Part shown: positions 25,821 through 35,195 of the stretch, one piece after another
How the letters are laid out: the number at the start of each line of letters is the position of its first letter
Numbering within the stretch: the stretch's first letter is position 1
The notes under the pieces: model-generated
What the model was told of the DNA's origin: nothing
Seen by the model: the letters and a program-made list of their open reading frames with translations, nothing else
Databases searched by the model: none
Position numbers and translations under genes: made by a program
Assembly (NCBI GenBank): GCA_016187935.1
Contig: JACPIU010000010.1
Span: 186,001-250,000 of the forward strand
Origin: Bdellovibrio sp.
GTDB lineage: Bacteria > Bdellovibrionota > Bacteriovoracia > Bacteriovoracales > Bacteriovoracaceae
DNA length: 64,000 nt
Direction of reading: 5' to 3'

Positions 25821-26591
25821 CTAATTTTTTGGACTTGCTTCAGGAAAATCCTGGCAGATCATCGGGATGCCGGCCTTCTGCAAAGGAAAAGCGTCTTCAT
25901 CAATATCGTCGACCATAGGTAAAATAGCGATCACTCGATTAAGTAGGGCAAGCGACAAACTTTTGCTGGATTTAATACCTAAGGTCTTGGCCTTTTCCAT
26001 GTGCTGTTTGGTTAGTCGTGCCGTATTCACAATGGTTGTTAAATCATTTCGCATAAGACAATTAAAAGAGGGTCTTTTTGCCAATTCATCTAATTTGGCC
26101 TGTGTAAGACGTGCCACTTCATCCAGACCTTTTTCTTTGAGTGCTTTCTTCAATTCTTTCTTGAAGGCGCGCCCATCCGCCGAAATAAACTTATCAGGTA
26201 CAAATCCTCTGGGGGCGGCAAATGACTGGAACTCAGGAACAGATCTTGGAGATATCAATTCATCGCACATGATGGTCATGCCTTTCTTTTGAAAAGGGCG
26301 TGAACGCACATCAAAATAAAAGGCCATGACAAGTCCGAAGCGCTCGGCCAAAAGAAGCATATGGGTAATTTTCTTTGATTTCCCGTCCGTCAATTTTGCG
26401 TAGAGGTTTTTTCGTTCCATATTAGTGTGGATGGCCTCCAAAAGATGGGCCTGAAAACAGTCTTGGTTGTTACGGCGATCTTGGCGTATTTCGTCTGCCG
26501 TGATGATGTTGGCGTAGCTGTTTGGGAGGATCGCCAAGAGCAGAAGAGCAAGAGACACTAACGAGGTGTTTTTACAAGAATAACTTGCCAT
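25821..26591 (-). CDS. Exported protein of unknown function
   Basis: I start at 26591, where GGGAG lies upstream and a signal peptide begins (MASYSCKNTSLVSLALLLLA). The 256-aa mature protein is helical, lysine-rich and has several cysteines (DCF, MCDE, NCLM, ICQD). No family is recognised. It is convergent with the possible frameshifted gene and divergent from the DUF4234-like gene. Confidence 0.72.
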   Translation of the reverse strand: MASYSCKNTSLVSLALLLLAILPNSYANIITADEIRQDRRNNQDCFQAHLLEAIHTNMERKNLYAKLTDGKSKKITHMLLLAERFGLVMAFYFDVRSRPFQKKGMTIMCDELISPRSVPEFQSFAAPRGFVPDKFISADGRAFKKELKKALKEKGLDEVARLTQAKLDELAKRPSFNCLMRNDLTTIVNTARLTKQHMEKAKTLGIKSSKSLSLALLNRVIAILPMVDDIDEDAFPLQKAGIPMICQDFPEASPKN

Positions 26592-26731
26592 AGAAATGCT
26601 CCCTTCAGATATCATAGGGTAGTACCAAAGCCGTTGGCGCAATAGTCACCTTGTAAAAATAACAGATGCGATTTGACGATGTGTCTCTTCTCCAGGCAAT
26701 GAACTCTATTTCAAGTGTCTGGAGGTTCGTG

Positions 26732-27088
26732 ATGAATAAGACAAGTCCTCATGTGCGGTCGATTGTGGGTGATCTCATTTTTACCGTTTTGACCTTTGGA
26801 TTATTTAACATCTATGTCCAGTACGTGCAGATTCAGGCCTTAAACGACATGCTGAAGCAAAAGAAATATTCTTTTGTAAAATGGGCCTTTTTCACGATCA
26901 TCACTTTTGGTCTTTACCATATTTATCACGAGTATCGAATCGGACGAGACCTGGCGATTCTTTTGGGACATCCCGAATCTTTTTCTCCCTATCTCCAGGT
27001 GTTACTGACCTGTTTTGCTCTTCATGTTGTCGCCGATGCCATTCAGCAGTCTGAAATCAATGAATATTTTGGAGTCCATAGTTTGTAA
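26732..27088 (+). CDS. DUF4234-like small membrane protein
   Basis: The ATG at 26732 has GGAGG 6 bases upstream; earlier in-frame ATGs lack one. The 118-aa protein has two hydrophobic hairpin-like spans with the repeated pattern TFGLFNIYVQY and TFGLYHIYHEYRIG, as in DUF4234 proteins, and a third hydrophobic stretch near the end. Function is unknown. It is 17 bases upstream of the peptidase-like gene and may form an operon with it. Confidence 0.7.
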   Translation: MNKTSPHVRSIVGDLIFTVLTFGLFNIYVQYVQIQALNDMLKQKKYSFVKWAFFTIITFGLYHIYHEYRIGRDLAILLGHPESFSPYLQVLLTCFALHVVADAIQQSEINEYFGVHSL

Positions 27089-27105
27089 TTTTTGAGGAGA
27101 ACAGT

Positions 27106-28485
27106 ATGAAACGAAATGTGATGTTTGGGATTGTGCAATTTCTCTTGATTATTGCATCAGGTTTTACCTTCGCCGCCGAGAATAAATTCTATGGGGACGT
27201 GGCGCGTGAAGCCCGGCTTACTTTCCAGGGCGAAATTGAAATCAAGGGCAAGAGTCCCGCGACCTTGGAAGAATTGAAAAATAATTCGCGGGTTTCTCGT
27301 TGGGTGCGGGAAAAAATTGACGGACAACTGCAACACATCATCGGATATTTTCAGGCCGAGAGTTTTACCGAGCAATACAAATCAAAAGCTTCTTTGGATG
27401 ATAACTATCGCATTAAATATACCGAGGTTAAAAAATCTTCCGGGAAAATTGTGGTTTCATATCAGTATCGCGGCAAGGCGGTTTTTGATAAAAAACTTTT
27501 TGCTCGCCGTGATCGAATCAAAATTGATATCAAGTTACCGCGCAACCCTGACACTATTTATGCGCTTGGTGTGGTCAACGATGAGAATCGTTGTACTGAT
27601 GAACATTACAATTCCGAGGGGGATTTCTTTTATTTCTGGGATGTGGAACTTCCCGGTTGTCCTCTGCGTGGTGGTCATCCAGCCGTTTTGGTGGCACAAG
27701 CTGAAGCGGAACTATTGCCTGTCACCGATCGCACCTATCCTGAGTATGACAAACTTTACTCCGGCAAAAAACATGCTTTCATTTTCATTGGCTACCTGGA
27801 CGATGAAATTTTGCCCAATCGTGTAAGTCGTCGCGATGCCGCTTACCAGATTTTCAAAGATGTGTCGCAGTGGTTGCCCACTCTCAACTTGAGAAAGGTA
27901 AAAGAATTGGCCAATGTGAGTGGTGATATCCTGGCCGGCAGGGGAGAAACTTCCCGAGGGGGCAATCTTTATCAACGTTATGAGGGTGTGGTGGAAACCA
28001 GTTTAGGCACTGAGGTCGAGTGGAATGTGCACGTTCTTCTGGCGGATACCAGTTCAAGTAGTGAAGATGAGACCTTTCGTATCATGTACGCTCGCGCCTT
28101 AGAAACCGGCTCACTGGTCGTCTACGACGGGCACTCAGGACTCGGCGGTAATTTGGCCTTGGATATCATGCCGGAGTTCGATTTTGATAAAATGGACTAT
28201 CAGATCATTTATTTTAACGGTTGCAGCAGTTATCCCTATTTTAAAACACCATATTTTAAGGCCAAAGGTGGATCAAAAAAGCTGGATATTGTGACCTCCG
28301 GTCTGACCACTTTTGACACGACCGCATTTGGAAATATGCAGGCCTTTCTTTATTCATTCTTGGCCGGTAAAACTCCCAGCTATCAGAAAATAATGAAATG
28401 GGTCGAGGAGTCAAATGGCGGAGAGGGCACTTACCTGACATCTGTCAATGGAGACGATGACAATGTGTGGCTTCCTGCCAGGTAG
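27106..28485 (+). CDS. Exported protein with a possible clan CD-type cysteine peptidase core
   Basis: This 459-aa protein has a signal peptide (about 24 residues) and GAGGAG 7 bases before the ATG. The C-terminal third shows two hydrophobic strands ending in VVYDGHSGLG (His343) and IIYFNGCSSY (Cys373), spaced as the His-Cys dyad of caspase/gingipain/CHAT-like (clan CD) peptidases. The N-terminal two thirds are unrecognised, with a strand-rich FIFIGYLDD segment. The peptidase role is an inference from the dyad and its strand context; the protein could also be inactive. Confidence 0.7.
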   Translation: MKRNVMFGIVQFLLIIASGFTFAAENKFYGDVAREARLTFQGEIEIKGKSPATLEELKNNSRVSRWVREKIDGQLQHIIGYFQAESFTEQYKSKASLDDNYRIKYTEVKKSSGKIVVSYQYRGKAVFDKKLFARRDRIKIDIKLPRNPDTIYALGVVNDENRCTDEHYNSEGDFFYFWDVELPGCPLRGGHPAVLVAQAEAELLPVTDRTYPEYDKLYSGKKHAFIFIGYLDDEILPNRVSRRDAAYQIFKDVSQWLPTLNLRKVKELANVSGDILAGRGETSRGGNLYQRYEGVVETSLGTEVEWNVHVLLADTSSSSEDETFRIMYARALETGSLVVYDGHSGLGGNLALDIMPEFDFDKMDYQIIYFNGCSSYPYFKTPYFKAKGGSKKLDIVTSGLTTFDTTAFGNMQAFLYSFLAGKTPSYQKIMKWVEESNGGEGTYLTSVNGDDDNVWLPAR

Positions 28486-28552
28486 ACACATATATATTGG
28501 TTGATCTTTTTGGCCACCTAGGGGAGAATTTTTTTAGAAAAAAATTTAATGG

Positions 28553-29608
28553 ATGGTCTTTATGAAGCTCAATTGGTCCCTGGTTTTGGCCGGTATAGTT
28601 TTTTTTGTCCTTCCTCTTTTCTCAGATGATCAGGTCCAATCGCAAAGTTACTTCTTTGACGATACTCCGGTCTATGAGGTCAAAGCGTGGCCGAAGCAGT
28701 TATCGGTCTTGAGCTATAACACTTTTGGCATGTGGTTGGGGCCCATTCATGTTGGCAAACATTGGCCGGATAGATTACCCCGTATCGTGCAGGCCCTGCG
28801 CCAGACCAATGCTGACGTCGTCCTGTTGCAAGAATTATGGCGGGCCAAAGATCGTCGCTATATCCGTGAGGCGTTGCAGGTTCAGTATCCGCATATCGTC
28901 AGCAGCGGTTGGCATGCCACTTCTCTTCCCAGCACCATTGGGCTCAAAAATATCATTGGGGGAGGCCTGATGGTTCTCTCCAAATATCCCTTTTATGCCC
29001 CTGCCAAATTTCGTTCGTATAAGGCCTATACCGCCCCTGAAGAGTATTTTGCAGGCAAAGGGCTACAAGTGGTACCGATCAGCGTGGGCGGCAAGCTCTT
29101 TGCCTTTGCACACACCCACTTGGGATCATCGCATTTCGATTCCGACACCAATGATTTTAAACCCAAGCAAATTCGTCGCCATGTGAGACAGATTGAAGAA
29201 ATGGGACAAATGATGGCGGATGCCCGTCGTGGCTTTGAGGAACGCGGATTGCGACCTCATTTCATTCTTGCCGGGGACTTGAACTGCCCCGAACATTTTT
29301 GGAATGCCGCTCAAGACGCCTACGAGTTTGATCGTCCCTCGTATTGTTATCCATCACTCGATCCGAACAGTGAATTGCTCGATACATTCCGTCTGCTCAA
29401 TTTCGACGATTTGGGTTACACATCGGCCGATGGAAATCCTTATCGTTCGCTTGATGAACCCGCTGCCCGTCTCGACTATATCTTCAGTGATGTCAATCCG
29501 CGAGTGATTCCCTATTCATCAGAAATGGTTTTTAAAGATATTCAGTCATCCCCACCATGGGCCCTGTCCGATCATTTCGGCGTGCTCACGCGTTTCTTGC
29601 TGCTTTAA
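28553..29608 (+). CDS. Exported endonuclease/exonuclease/phosphatase-fold protein (sphingomyelinase-like)
   Basis: This 351-aa protein has a signal peptide (start at 28553 or the Met 3 codons later). It has EEP superfamily motifs: LSYNTFG (metal Asn), LQELW (metal Glu), AHTHLGS, ILAGDLNCPE (catalytic Asp/Asn), RLDYIF and LSDHFG (catalytic His). Export plus THLGS-type spacing favours a neutral sphingomyelinase or phospholipase-C-like phosphodiesterase over a DNA enzyme. It is the first gene of a probable operon: the oxidoreductase gene starts 27 bases later. Confidence 0.85.
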   Translation: MVFMKLNWSLVLAGIVFFVLPLFSDDQVQSQSYFFDDTPVYEVKAWPKQLSVLSYNTFGMWLGPIHVGKHWPDRLPRIVQALRQTNADVVLLQELWRAKDRRYIREALQVQYPHIVSSGWHATSLPSTIGLKNIIGGGLMVLSKYPFYAPAKFRSYKAYTAPEEYFAGKGLQVVPISVGGKLFAFAHTHLGSSHFDSDTNDFKPKQIRRHVRQIEEMGQMMADARRGFEERGLRPHFILAGDLNCPEHFWNAAQDAYEFDRPSYCYPSLDPNSELLDTFRLLNFDDLGYTSADGNPYRSLDEPAARLDYIFSDVNPRVIPYSSEMVFKDIQSSPPWALSDHFGVLTRFLLL

Positions 29609-29635
29609 GAAAAGAGGGGATTTCAAGGAGGAGCT

Positions 29636-31051
29636 ATGAGTCTTGCTAAGGATAGCAAAAAAGACTTCGATTTTATCGTGATAGGGGCAGGGATTTCCGG
29701 CCCGTTCGTCGCCCATGAGCTATGTAAAAAGGGCGCCAGCGTATTGATGCTCGAAGCTGGTCCCCATTTCAACCGCGACACTTATCCCTGTAAAGAAATT
29801 GACTCCAACTCCCAGCTCTATTGGGGAGGCGGAATCGAACTCAATACGGATGCCGATCTTGGGATCTTGCGACCTAAAGTGGTGGGGGGCGGAAGTATCG
29901 TCAATCAGGCCCTGGTTGATCGCTTTGATAAAATTGCCTTGGATTCTTGGAAGGAAGTTTCAGGCGCAGATTTTTTTAACCAAGAAAAATTGGCCCCTTG
30001 GTACGACGCCGCCGAAGCTGAGTTGGCCATTCAGGAAATCCCGGCCAAATATCGCAATGGCAATGCTCTCATTTTTAAAGAGGGATTTGAGAAAAATGGT
30101 TTTAATTGGGCACCCCTGATTCGCGCTCAAAAAGATTGTCGCTTTGACGATGGCAACGATTGTATCGAATGTCTCAGTGGTTGTCGGATCGATTCAAAAC
30201 AAAGCACCCCGGTTACCGTGCTCAAGCGCGCTTTTGAACTAGGTCTGGTGCTGGAGTCTCAGTTTGAGGCCAAGACTGTTCGTTGGACCCCTGAAGTTGT
30301 GACTGTGATGGGTGTGAATCGCTATGGCGAACATAAGTCCTATCGGGCGAAAAAAATTGTTCTGGGCGCCGGGGCCATTGGAAATTCCCGTCTGCTGCTC
30401 AACTCGGGATTTAAAAAGAGCTTGCCCGCATTGGGACGGAATTTTTATTCTCATCCTCAATCCATGTTGCTGGGACTTTATGATCGACCTATTAATGCCC
30501 ATAAAGGACCGTTACAATCACTCAAGAGTAACGATGCTACTTTCCGCGCCAACTACTTCAAGTTAGAAAATGTTTTTGCTCCACCTGTGGCCATCGCCAT
30601 GTTGGTGCCCGGTCTTGCCCGGCGCCATTTGTCCGTGATGAAGCGCTATGCTCATATGGCCTGTGTTGAAGTGGCAGTACGGGATACCAATCCCGGTGAG
30701 ATTTCGGTGGCAAGCAGTGGTCGAGCGCGGGTCTTTAAGCGTTTAAATAGTTTTGATCGCGACACCCAGGCGAAAGGGTTTAAGGCCATTCATCAAATCT
30801 TCAAAGCAACTGGTGTGCGCGAGATTGTGGATGGACGTTTTTCTATCGGACTACATCTGATGGGGGGATTAAATTTAGGCACAGACCCTGTTCGTTCTGT
30901 GACGTCACCTGATTTTCATCTCCACGGTTATAAAAATATTTACTCTGCCGATTCCAGCATTTTTCCCAATGCTCCCGGAATTAATCCCAGCTTGACAATT
31001 ATGGCCATATCCAAGATGGCGGCGGCAAAAATTATTCAACAAGCATCTTAA
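29636..31051 (+). CDS. GMC family FAD-dependent alcohol oxidoreductase
   Basis: This 471-aa cytoplasmic flavoenzyme has the dinucleotide-binding IGAGISGPF at about residues 16-24, the VGGGSIVNQ loop, and the C-terminal GMC signature: GLHLMGG, then YSADSSIFPNAPGINPSLTIMA, where the His and Asn are the catalytic pair. Overall it resembles cholesterol oxidase and long-chain alcohol oxidases. A CIECLSGC cluster lies near 180-187. Strong SD AAGGAGG precedes the ATG. The next gene, 20 bases on, encodes an aldehyde dehydrogenase, so alcohol to aldehyde to acid conversion is likely. Confidence 0.9.
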   Translation: MSLAKDSKKDFDFIVIGAGISGPFVAHELCKKGASVLMLEAGPHFNRDTYPCKEIDSNSQLYWGGGIELNTDADLGILRPKVVGGGSIVNQALVDRFDKIALDSWKEVSGADFFNQEKLAPWYDAAEAELAIQEIPAKYRNGNALIFKEGFEKNGFNWAPLIRAQKDCRFDDGNDCIECLSGCRIDSKQSTPVTVLKRAFELGLVLESQFEAKTVRWTPEVVTVMGVNRYGEHKSYRAKKIVLGAGAIGNSRLLLNSGFKKSLPALGRNFYSHPQSMLLGLYDRPINAHKGPLQSLKSNDATFRANYFKLENVFAPPVAIAMLVPGLARRHLSVMKRYAHMACVEVAVRDTNPGEISVASSGRARVFKRLNSFDRDTQAKGFKAIHQIFKATGVREIVDGRFSIGLHLMGGLNLGTDPVRSVTSPDFHLHGYKNIYSADSSIFPNAPGINPSLTIMAISKMAAAKIIQQAS

Positions 31052-31071
31052 ATATTGAAGTGAGTGTAAAA

Positions 31072-33186
31072 ATGGAAACAATAGTTAATAAGCTCGATTC
31101 CGCAACTCATGTGAAAGTCCCCGGAAATTTGGACATGCAATATTGCGAGAATCATCCGGGACCTTCCACCATGATCGCAAAAGTTCCCTATCCATTGGCC
31201 CAAGGCAAGAGAGAGTTTATTTCAAAACATTTATCTTCTCTGGCGATTGGCGGAGTAATGCGAATAGGTGAGGTTTTATTGCCCGGCGAAGGCGAAAAAT
31301 TCCCCGCCTTTAAAAACACCGATTTTATCAAACACATTGACCGCATGTTGGACTTTATGGAAAAAGAGGACTTGGACGGACTCAAGATTCTCTTAACTTT
31401 TTTAGGCATTATGCCTAATTTTGTAACTCTCTTTATCTTGTGGCTTTCCGAGAAGGATCAGTCTTTTCCCACTTTGCTCGGAGCCCCTTTGCGTATGATC
31501 AGCATTGGCCTGAAAGGTATGATTTTCACTCTCTACTATTCCAATATTGAAGATACCGAAGGCAAAGGTGAAAAAATCCATCACAACATCGGCTACAATG
31601 CCAAGATTGTGAAGAAGGAACAAAACCTTCCCAAGTTCCCTGAGACGGTTGTGCCTTCACTTAATCAGTTACCCAATTTGGTAAATCCAAATGTCGAGGA
31701 TATCGCGCATATTTATCTGCGTGCCAAACAAGGGGAAGCCGATATAGGCCGAATGAGTATCACTCAGCGCTTAACTTATATCGCGGCATTAAAGCGCGTT
31801 ATTTTGAATCGCCGTGAGGAAATTATTGATATCATCCAGCGCGATACTAAGAAGGCCAGAACCGACGCTCTGGTTTCTGAAATTTTTTCCATTTTGGATC
31901 ACCTGGATTTTCTCTTGAAAGCCGCCAGGAAAGGTCTTTCAGATATTCATGTTAAAACACCCGTGGCCTTGATGGGAAAAAAATCTCGCGTGTTTGTGGA
32001 ACCGATGGGCACCATCTTGGTTATTTCTCCTTGGAACTATCCCTTCTATCAAGCCATTGTCCCGATTACCACGAGCTTTGTGGCCGGCAATGCCACCATT
32101 TATAAACCTTCAGAATACACCCCGCTCACGGGTTTGGTTGAGCAGATTTTAGATGAGTCGGGTTTTAATAATTATTGGGTTCAAGTGGTCTATGGCGATG
32201 GCAAAGTCGGACAGAATCTTATTGCCGCCCATCCTGATAAAATTTTCTTTACCGGTTCTGTGGCCACCGGTCAGAAGATTATGAGTATGGCCAGTCAACA
32301 ACTTATTCCGGTCGAGCTGGAGTTAGGTGGCAAAGATCCTATGATAGTCTTTGAAGATGCCAATATCGAGCGTGCTGTGAGTGGTGCTCTATGGGGGGGC
32401 ATGACCAACACGGGACAGTCTTGTACGGCGATTGAACGCCTCTATGTGCACTCATCAATCTATGAAAAATTCCGCGAGCTTCTGATTTTCAAGGCCCGTC
32501 AGCTCACCCAAGGGCAAGATTTGGAAGGTGATTCCGATATGGGTCTCATGACCACCGAGATGCAAGTTGCGGTGGTGAAAAAGCACCTTGATGAGGCCAA
32601 ACAATTGGGCGCCAGGGTTGAAGTGGGGCTGGATTGGGATGGCCTGAACGCTAAGATTCCTCCCATCATTCTTGATAATGTGAGCGACAACATGGCAATC
32701 TGGCGCGAAGAGACTTTCGGCCCTGTGCTCCCTCTCATGCCTTTTGATGACGAAGCAGAAGTCATTCATCTCGCCAATGATTCCGAGTATGGACTATCCG
32801 CCAGCGTTTGGAGTGGCGATACTGAACGTGCCATCAGAGTGGCAAGACAGTTGAAAACTGGAAATGTCTCAATCAATAACGTTATGGTTACAGAGGGCAA
32901 TCATTATCTGCCGTTCGGAGGTGTGAAAAAGAGTGGCATTGGCCGATACAAAGGTGTCTGGGGGTTACACGCCTTCTCAAACTTGAAGTCGGTGGTGATA
33001 GATGCGAACAGTCCTAAAATTGAAGCCAATTGGTATCCTTATAGCAAGACTAAATATCAACTCTTCTCAAAATTGTTAGATGGCCTTTATAAGTCTGGGC
33101 CTAAGGCCTTGTTGGGATTTGTGGTCAATGGACTCAAGCTGGAAATGTATTCCAACAAAGTGGGAAAAGATTTTACCAAGCGCTAG
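31072..33186 (+). CDS. Aldehyde dehydrogenase with an extra N-terminal domain
   Basis: This 704-aa protein is about 220 residues longer than a usual ALDH. ATG at 31072 is preferred; a GTG 4 codons earlier is possible. The ALDH domain starts near 215 and has VISPWNYPFYQ, FFTGSVATGQK, ELELGGKDP and catalytic Cys in TGQSCTAIE. The first 170 residues (LLPGEG, HIDRMLDF, then MIFTLYYSN and IGYNA) resemble the small helical domain that accompanies GMC alcohol oxidases (gluconate 2-dehydrogenase subunit 3-like). This suggests a fusion in which the domain docks the GMC enzyme encoded just upstream and hands over its aldehyde. Confidence 0.88.
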   Translation: METIVNKLDSATHVKVPGNLDMQYCENHPGPSTMIAKVPYPLAQGKREFISKHLSSLAIGGVMRIGEVLLPGEGEKFPAFKNTDFIKHIDRMLDFMEKEDLDGLKILLTFLGIMPNFVTLFILWLSEKDQSFPTLLGAPLRMISIGLKGMIFTLYYSNIEDTEGKGEKIHHNIGYNAKIVKKEQNLPKFPETVVPSLNQLPNLVNPNVEDIAHIYLRAKQGEADIGRMSITQRLTYIAALKRVILNRREEIIDIIQRDTKKARTDALVSEIFSILDHLDFLLKAARKGLSDIHVKTPVALMGKKSRVFVEPMGTILVISPWNYPFYQAIVPITTSFVAGNATIYKPSEYTPLTGLVEQILDESGFNNYWVQVVYGDGKVGQNLIAAHPDKIFFTGSVATGQKIMSMASQQLIPVELELGGKDPMIVFEDANIERAVSGALWGGMTNTGQSCTAIERLYVHSSIYEKFRELLIFKARQLTQGQDLEGDSDMGLMTTEMQVAVVKKHLDEAKQLGARVEVGLDWDGLNAKIPPIILDNVSDNMAIWREETFGPVLPLMPFDDEAEVIHLANDSEYGLSASVWSGDTERAIRVARQLKTGNVSINNVMVTEGNHYLPFGGVKKSGIGRYKGVWGLHAFSNLKSVVIDANSPKIEANWYPYSKTKYQLFSKLLDGLYKSGPKALLGFVVNGLKLEMYSNKVGKDFTKR

Positions 33187-33195
33187 GACTGGTCC

Positions 33196-34434
33196 ATGCA
33201 TAGCTACAATGTATTGAAGAGATTGGCGCAGAATGTGGCCGTGCCTGCCATGTTTGTTGATCTGGATGTTTTTGATGCCAATGTACATGCATTGGCCAAG
33301 ATCTGCAGGGACTCTGGTAAAACCTGGCGACCGGCGACTAAATCTCTGCGCGTCCCGGCACTGTTTAAGCGCTTGCAAAAAATCGCCGGAGAAACTCAGA
33401 AAGGTTGGATGTGTTTTTCCATCTTTGAGGCCAGCTATCTTCACGCCCAAGACCCTAAAATTTTTAACGATTTATTGATCGCCTATCCGATCAGCACCGA
33501 ACCTGAATATGAAGAGGCCTTTAAACTTTTAGAACGGGGATGTAATTTCCATTTGATGATTGATTCTCCCGCACACGTCAATGAACTATCTGCCTTCCTG
33601 CGGAAAAAGAGTACCAATGATAAACGAAGTTTCCATTTTCAGGTTTGTATCGATGTGGACATGAGTTGGCGCCCTCTGGGACTGTTCCATTTGGGCGTTT
33701 ATCGTTCACCTGTCCGAACGATTGCGCAATTTAAAGAAATTTTCTTGGAGGCGCAAAAGAGCGACTTTGTTCTCCTCACTGGCGTCATGGGTTACGAGGC
33801 CCAGATCGCCGGCCTTCCCGATTGTAATCGTTTCAATCGTTGGCAAAATCCTATAAAATCTCTCATTCGTTCTTTTTCAAAAAAGCATGTCCTCAGATGG
33901 CGTGCCGAAATCGCCCGGTTCCTGGATACCTATAAAGCGCGTTTACGTTTCTTTAATGGCGGCGGGACCGGCTCTTTTGAATTTGCCGCTCACGATCCCT
34001 CACTGAGTGAAATTACCGCAGGCAGTGGGCCTTTGCAGTCACAACTCTTTGACTACTATTGTGAGAACACGGCAAAAAAAATCTTGCGACCGGCGCTTTT
34101 TTTCGCTTTGCCCGTATGCCGAATTCCTGACCATAAAAGAGTGACTTTGAAGAGCGGAGGCTTCGTGGCCAGTGGCGAAGTGGCACCAGATCGCTACCCC
34201 TCTCTCTATCGTCCAGAAAACGGCAGAATAATTGGCAGTGAGGGTGTGGGAGAAGTGCAAACCCCTTTATGCGTGCCCGATTCATCGATTTACAAGCTGG
34301 GTGATCCGTTCTTTTTTCGTCCTGCCAAGGCCGGTGAAATTGCCGAACATTTCAATCACTATGTTCTTTTTCGTGATCAAAAAGTGGAAGAAATTGTGCC
34401 CACATATCGAGGACTTGGGCTTAATTTTTTCTAA
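33196..34434 (+). CDS. Fold-type III PLP enzyme, D-threonine aldolase/amino acid deaminase-like
   Basis: This 412-aa protein has an alanine-racemase-type N-terminal barrel: VPAMFVDLDVFDAN, then RPATKSLRVP with the likely PLP lysine, DVDMSWRPLG, GYEAQIAG and the phosphate-binding GGGTGSFE. The C-terminal domain resembles the D-threonine aldolase/deaminase family. The gene follows the ALDH gene by 9 bases and closes the four-gene run. The same enzyme type occurs near FAD oxidoreductases in some actinobacteria, but a pathway cannot be named here. Confidence 0.82.
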   Translation: MHSYNVLKRLAQNVAVPAMFVDLDVFDANVHALAKICRDSGKTWRPATKSLRVPALFKRLQKIAGETQKGWMCFSIFEASYLHAQDPKIFNDLLIAYPISTEPEYEEAFKLLERGCNFHLMIDSPAHVNELSAFLRKKSTNDKRSFHFQVCIDVDMSWRPLGLFHLGVYRSPVRTIAQFKEIFLEAQKSDFVLLTGVMGYEAQIAGLPDCNRFNRWQNPIKSLIRSFSKKHVLRWRAEIARFLDTYKARLRFFNGGGTGSFEFAAHDPSLSEITAGSGPLQSQLFDYYCENTAKKILRPALFFALPVCRIPDHKRVTLKSGGFVASGEVAPDRYPSLYRPENGRIIGSEGVGEVQTPLCVPDSSIYKLGDPFFFRPAKAGEIAEHFNHYVLFRDQKVEEIVPTYRGLGLNFF

Positions 34435-34533
34435 ATGTAAGAAATTTCTGAAAAAAATTCAAACTTTTAAAGCTGCTACCGCTTTTATTTCTTTCATGTT
34501 AAACAAATATTTCAATTTTTTTGAGGGGGGACC

Positions 34534-35190
34534 ATGATCAGATTATTTGTATCAGTATTGTGTTTAGGTTTCGCGTCCGTATCTTATGCTGGAACTTATT
34601 TTGATAAACTCTCAAGCACTGAGCAAAACCAAGTCTTATCTGAGGCCAAACAACTGATTAAATTGCAGGATGTCGCTGGTAAACCCTGGCCACAAATCAC
34701 ACTTTTTCAATGGTCCGATGGCACCCCTGAACAGGTGTGTGGAGTGTTTTCTGATTTCAATTTGCAAAAAGAATATATGGGAGAAGACATGCTTAAGTCT
34801 CACGCACGCAAAATTTCCCAAAATACCTACGAGGTGGACTATGAGATGGATGTTCCCGTAGTGAGTAATGAAATCTATACCGTCAAAGATGTTCTTACGT
34901 CATATGATAGTGGTCATAGTTACATGATCTCATGGAGTCTTGTGAAAGCAACTCGTACAAAGCTAAGCAATGGTTTTTTTGCTTGTGAACCAGTCTCTGG
35001 CGGTACTTTTATGGCCTATCAAAATTTGGTTGATCCTGGCATGCTTGGCAGATCATTCTTCGAACAAGCTTTGGTAAAAGTGAAGGCGGTACCTTATTCA
35101 GTTCTCAAGCAACTAAAAAAAGAATTGGGTTCCAATCCGGTCCAGCTTGATAAGCAGATCGAATTTTTGCGATCAGCTGTTGCCAAATAA
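34534..35190 (+). CDS. Exported START/SRPBCC-like protein
   Basis: This 218-aa protein has a signal peptide (MIRLFVSVLCLGFASVSYA) and a strong SD, GAGGGGGG, before the ATG. Residues about 60-190 follow the pattern of a START/polyketide-cyclase-like fold: EQVCGVFSDFNLQKEYMGE, then paired strands YEVDYEMDVPVVSNEIYTV, ending in a long C-terminal helix. It could bind a lipid in the periplasm. It is not clearly part of the preceding operon (99-base gap). Confidence 0.68.
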   Translation: MIRLFVSVLCLGFASVSYAGTYFDKLSSTEQNQVLSEAKQLIKLQDVAGKPWPQITLFQWSDGTPEQVCGVFSDFNLQKEYMGEDMLKSHARKISQNTYEVDYEMDVPVVSNEIYTVKDVLTSYDSGHSYMISWSLVKATRTKLSNGFFACEPVSGGTFMAYQNLVDPGMLGRSFFEQALVKVKAVPYSVLKQLKKELGSNPVQLDKQIEFLRSAVAK

Positions 35191-35195
35191 GAAAA

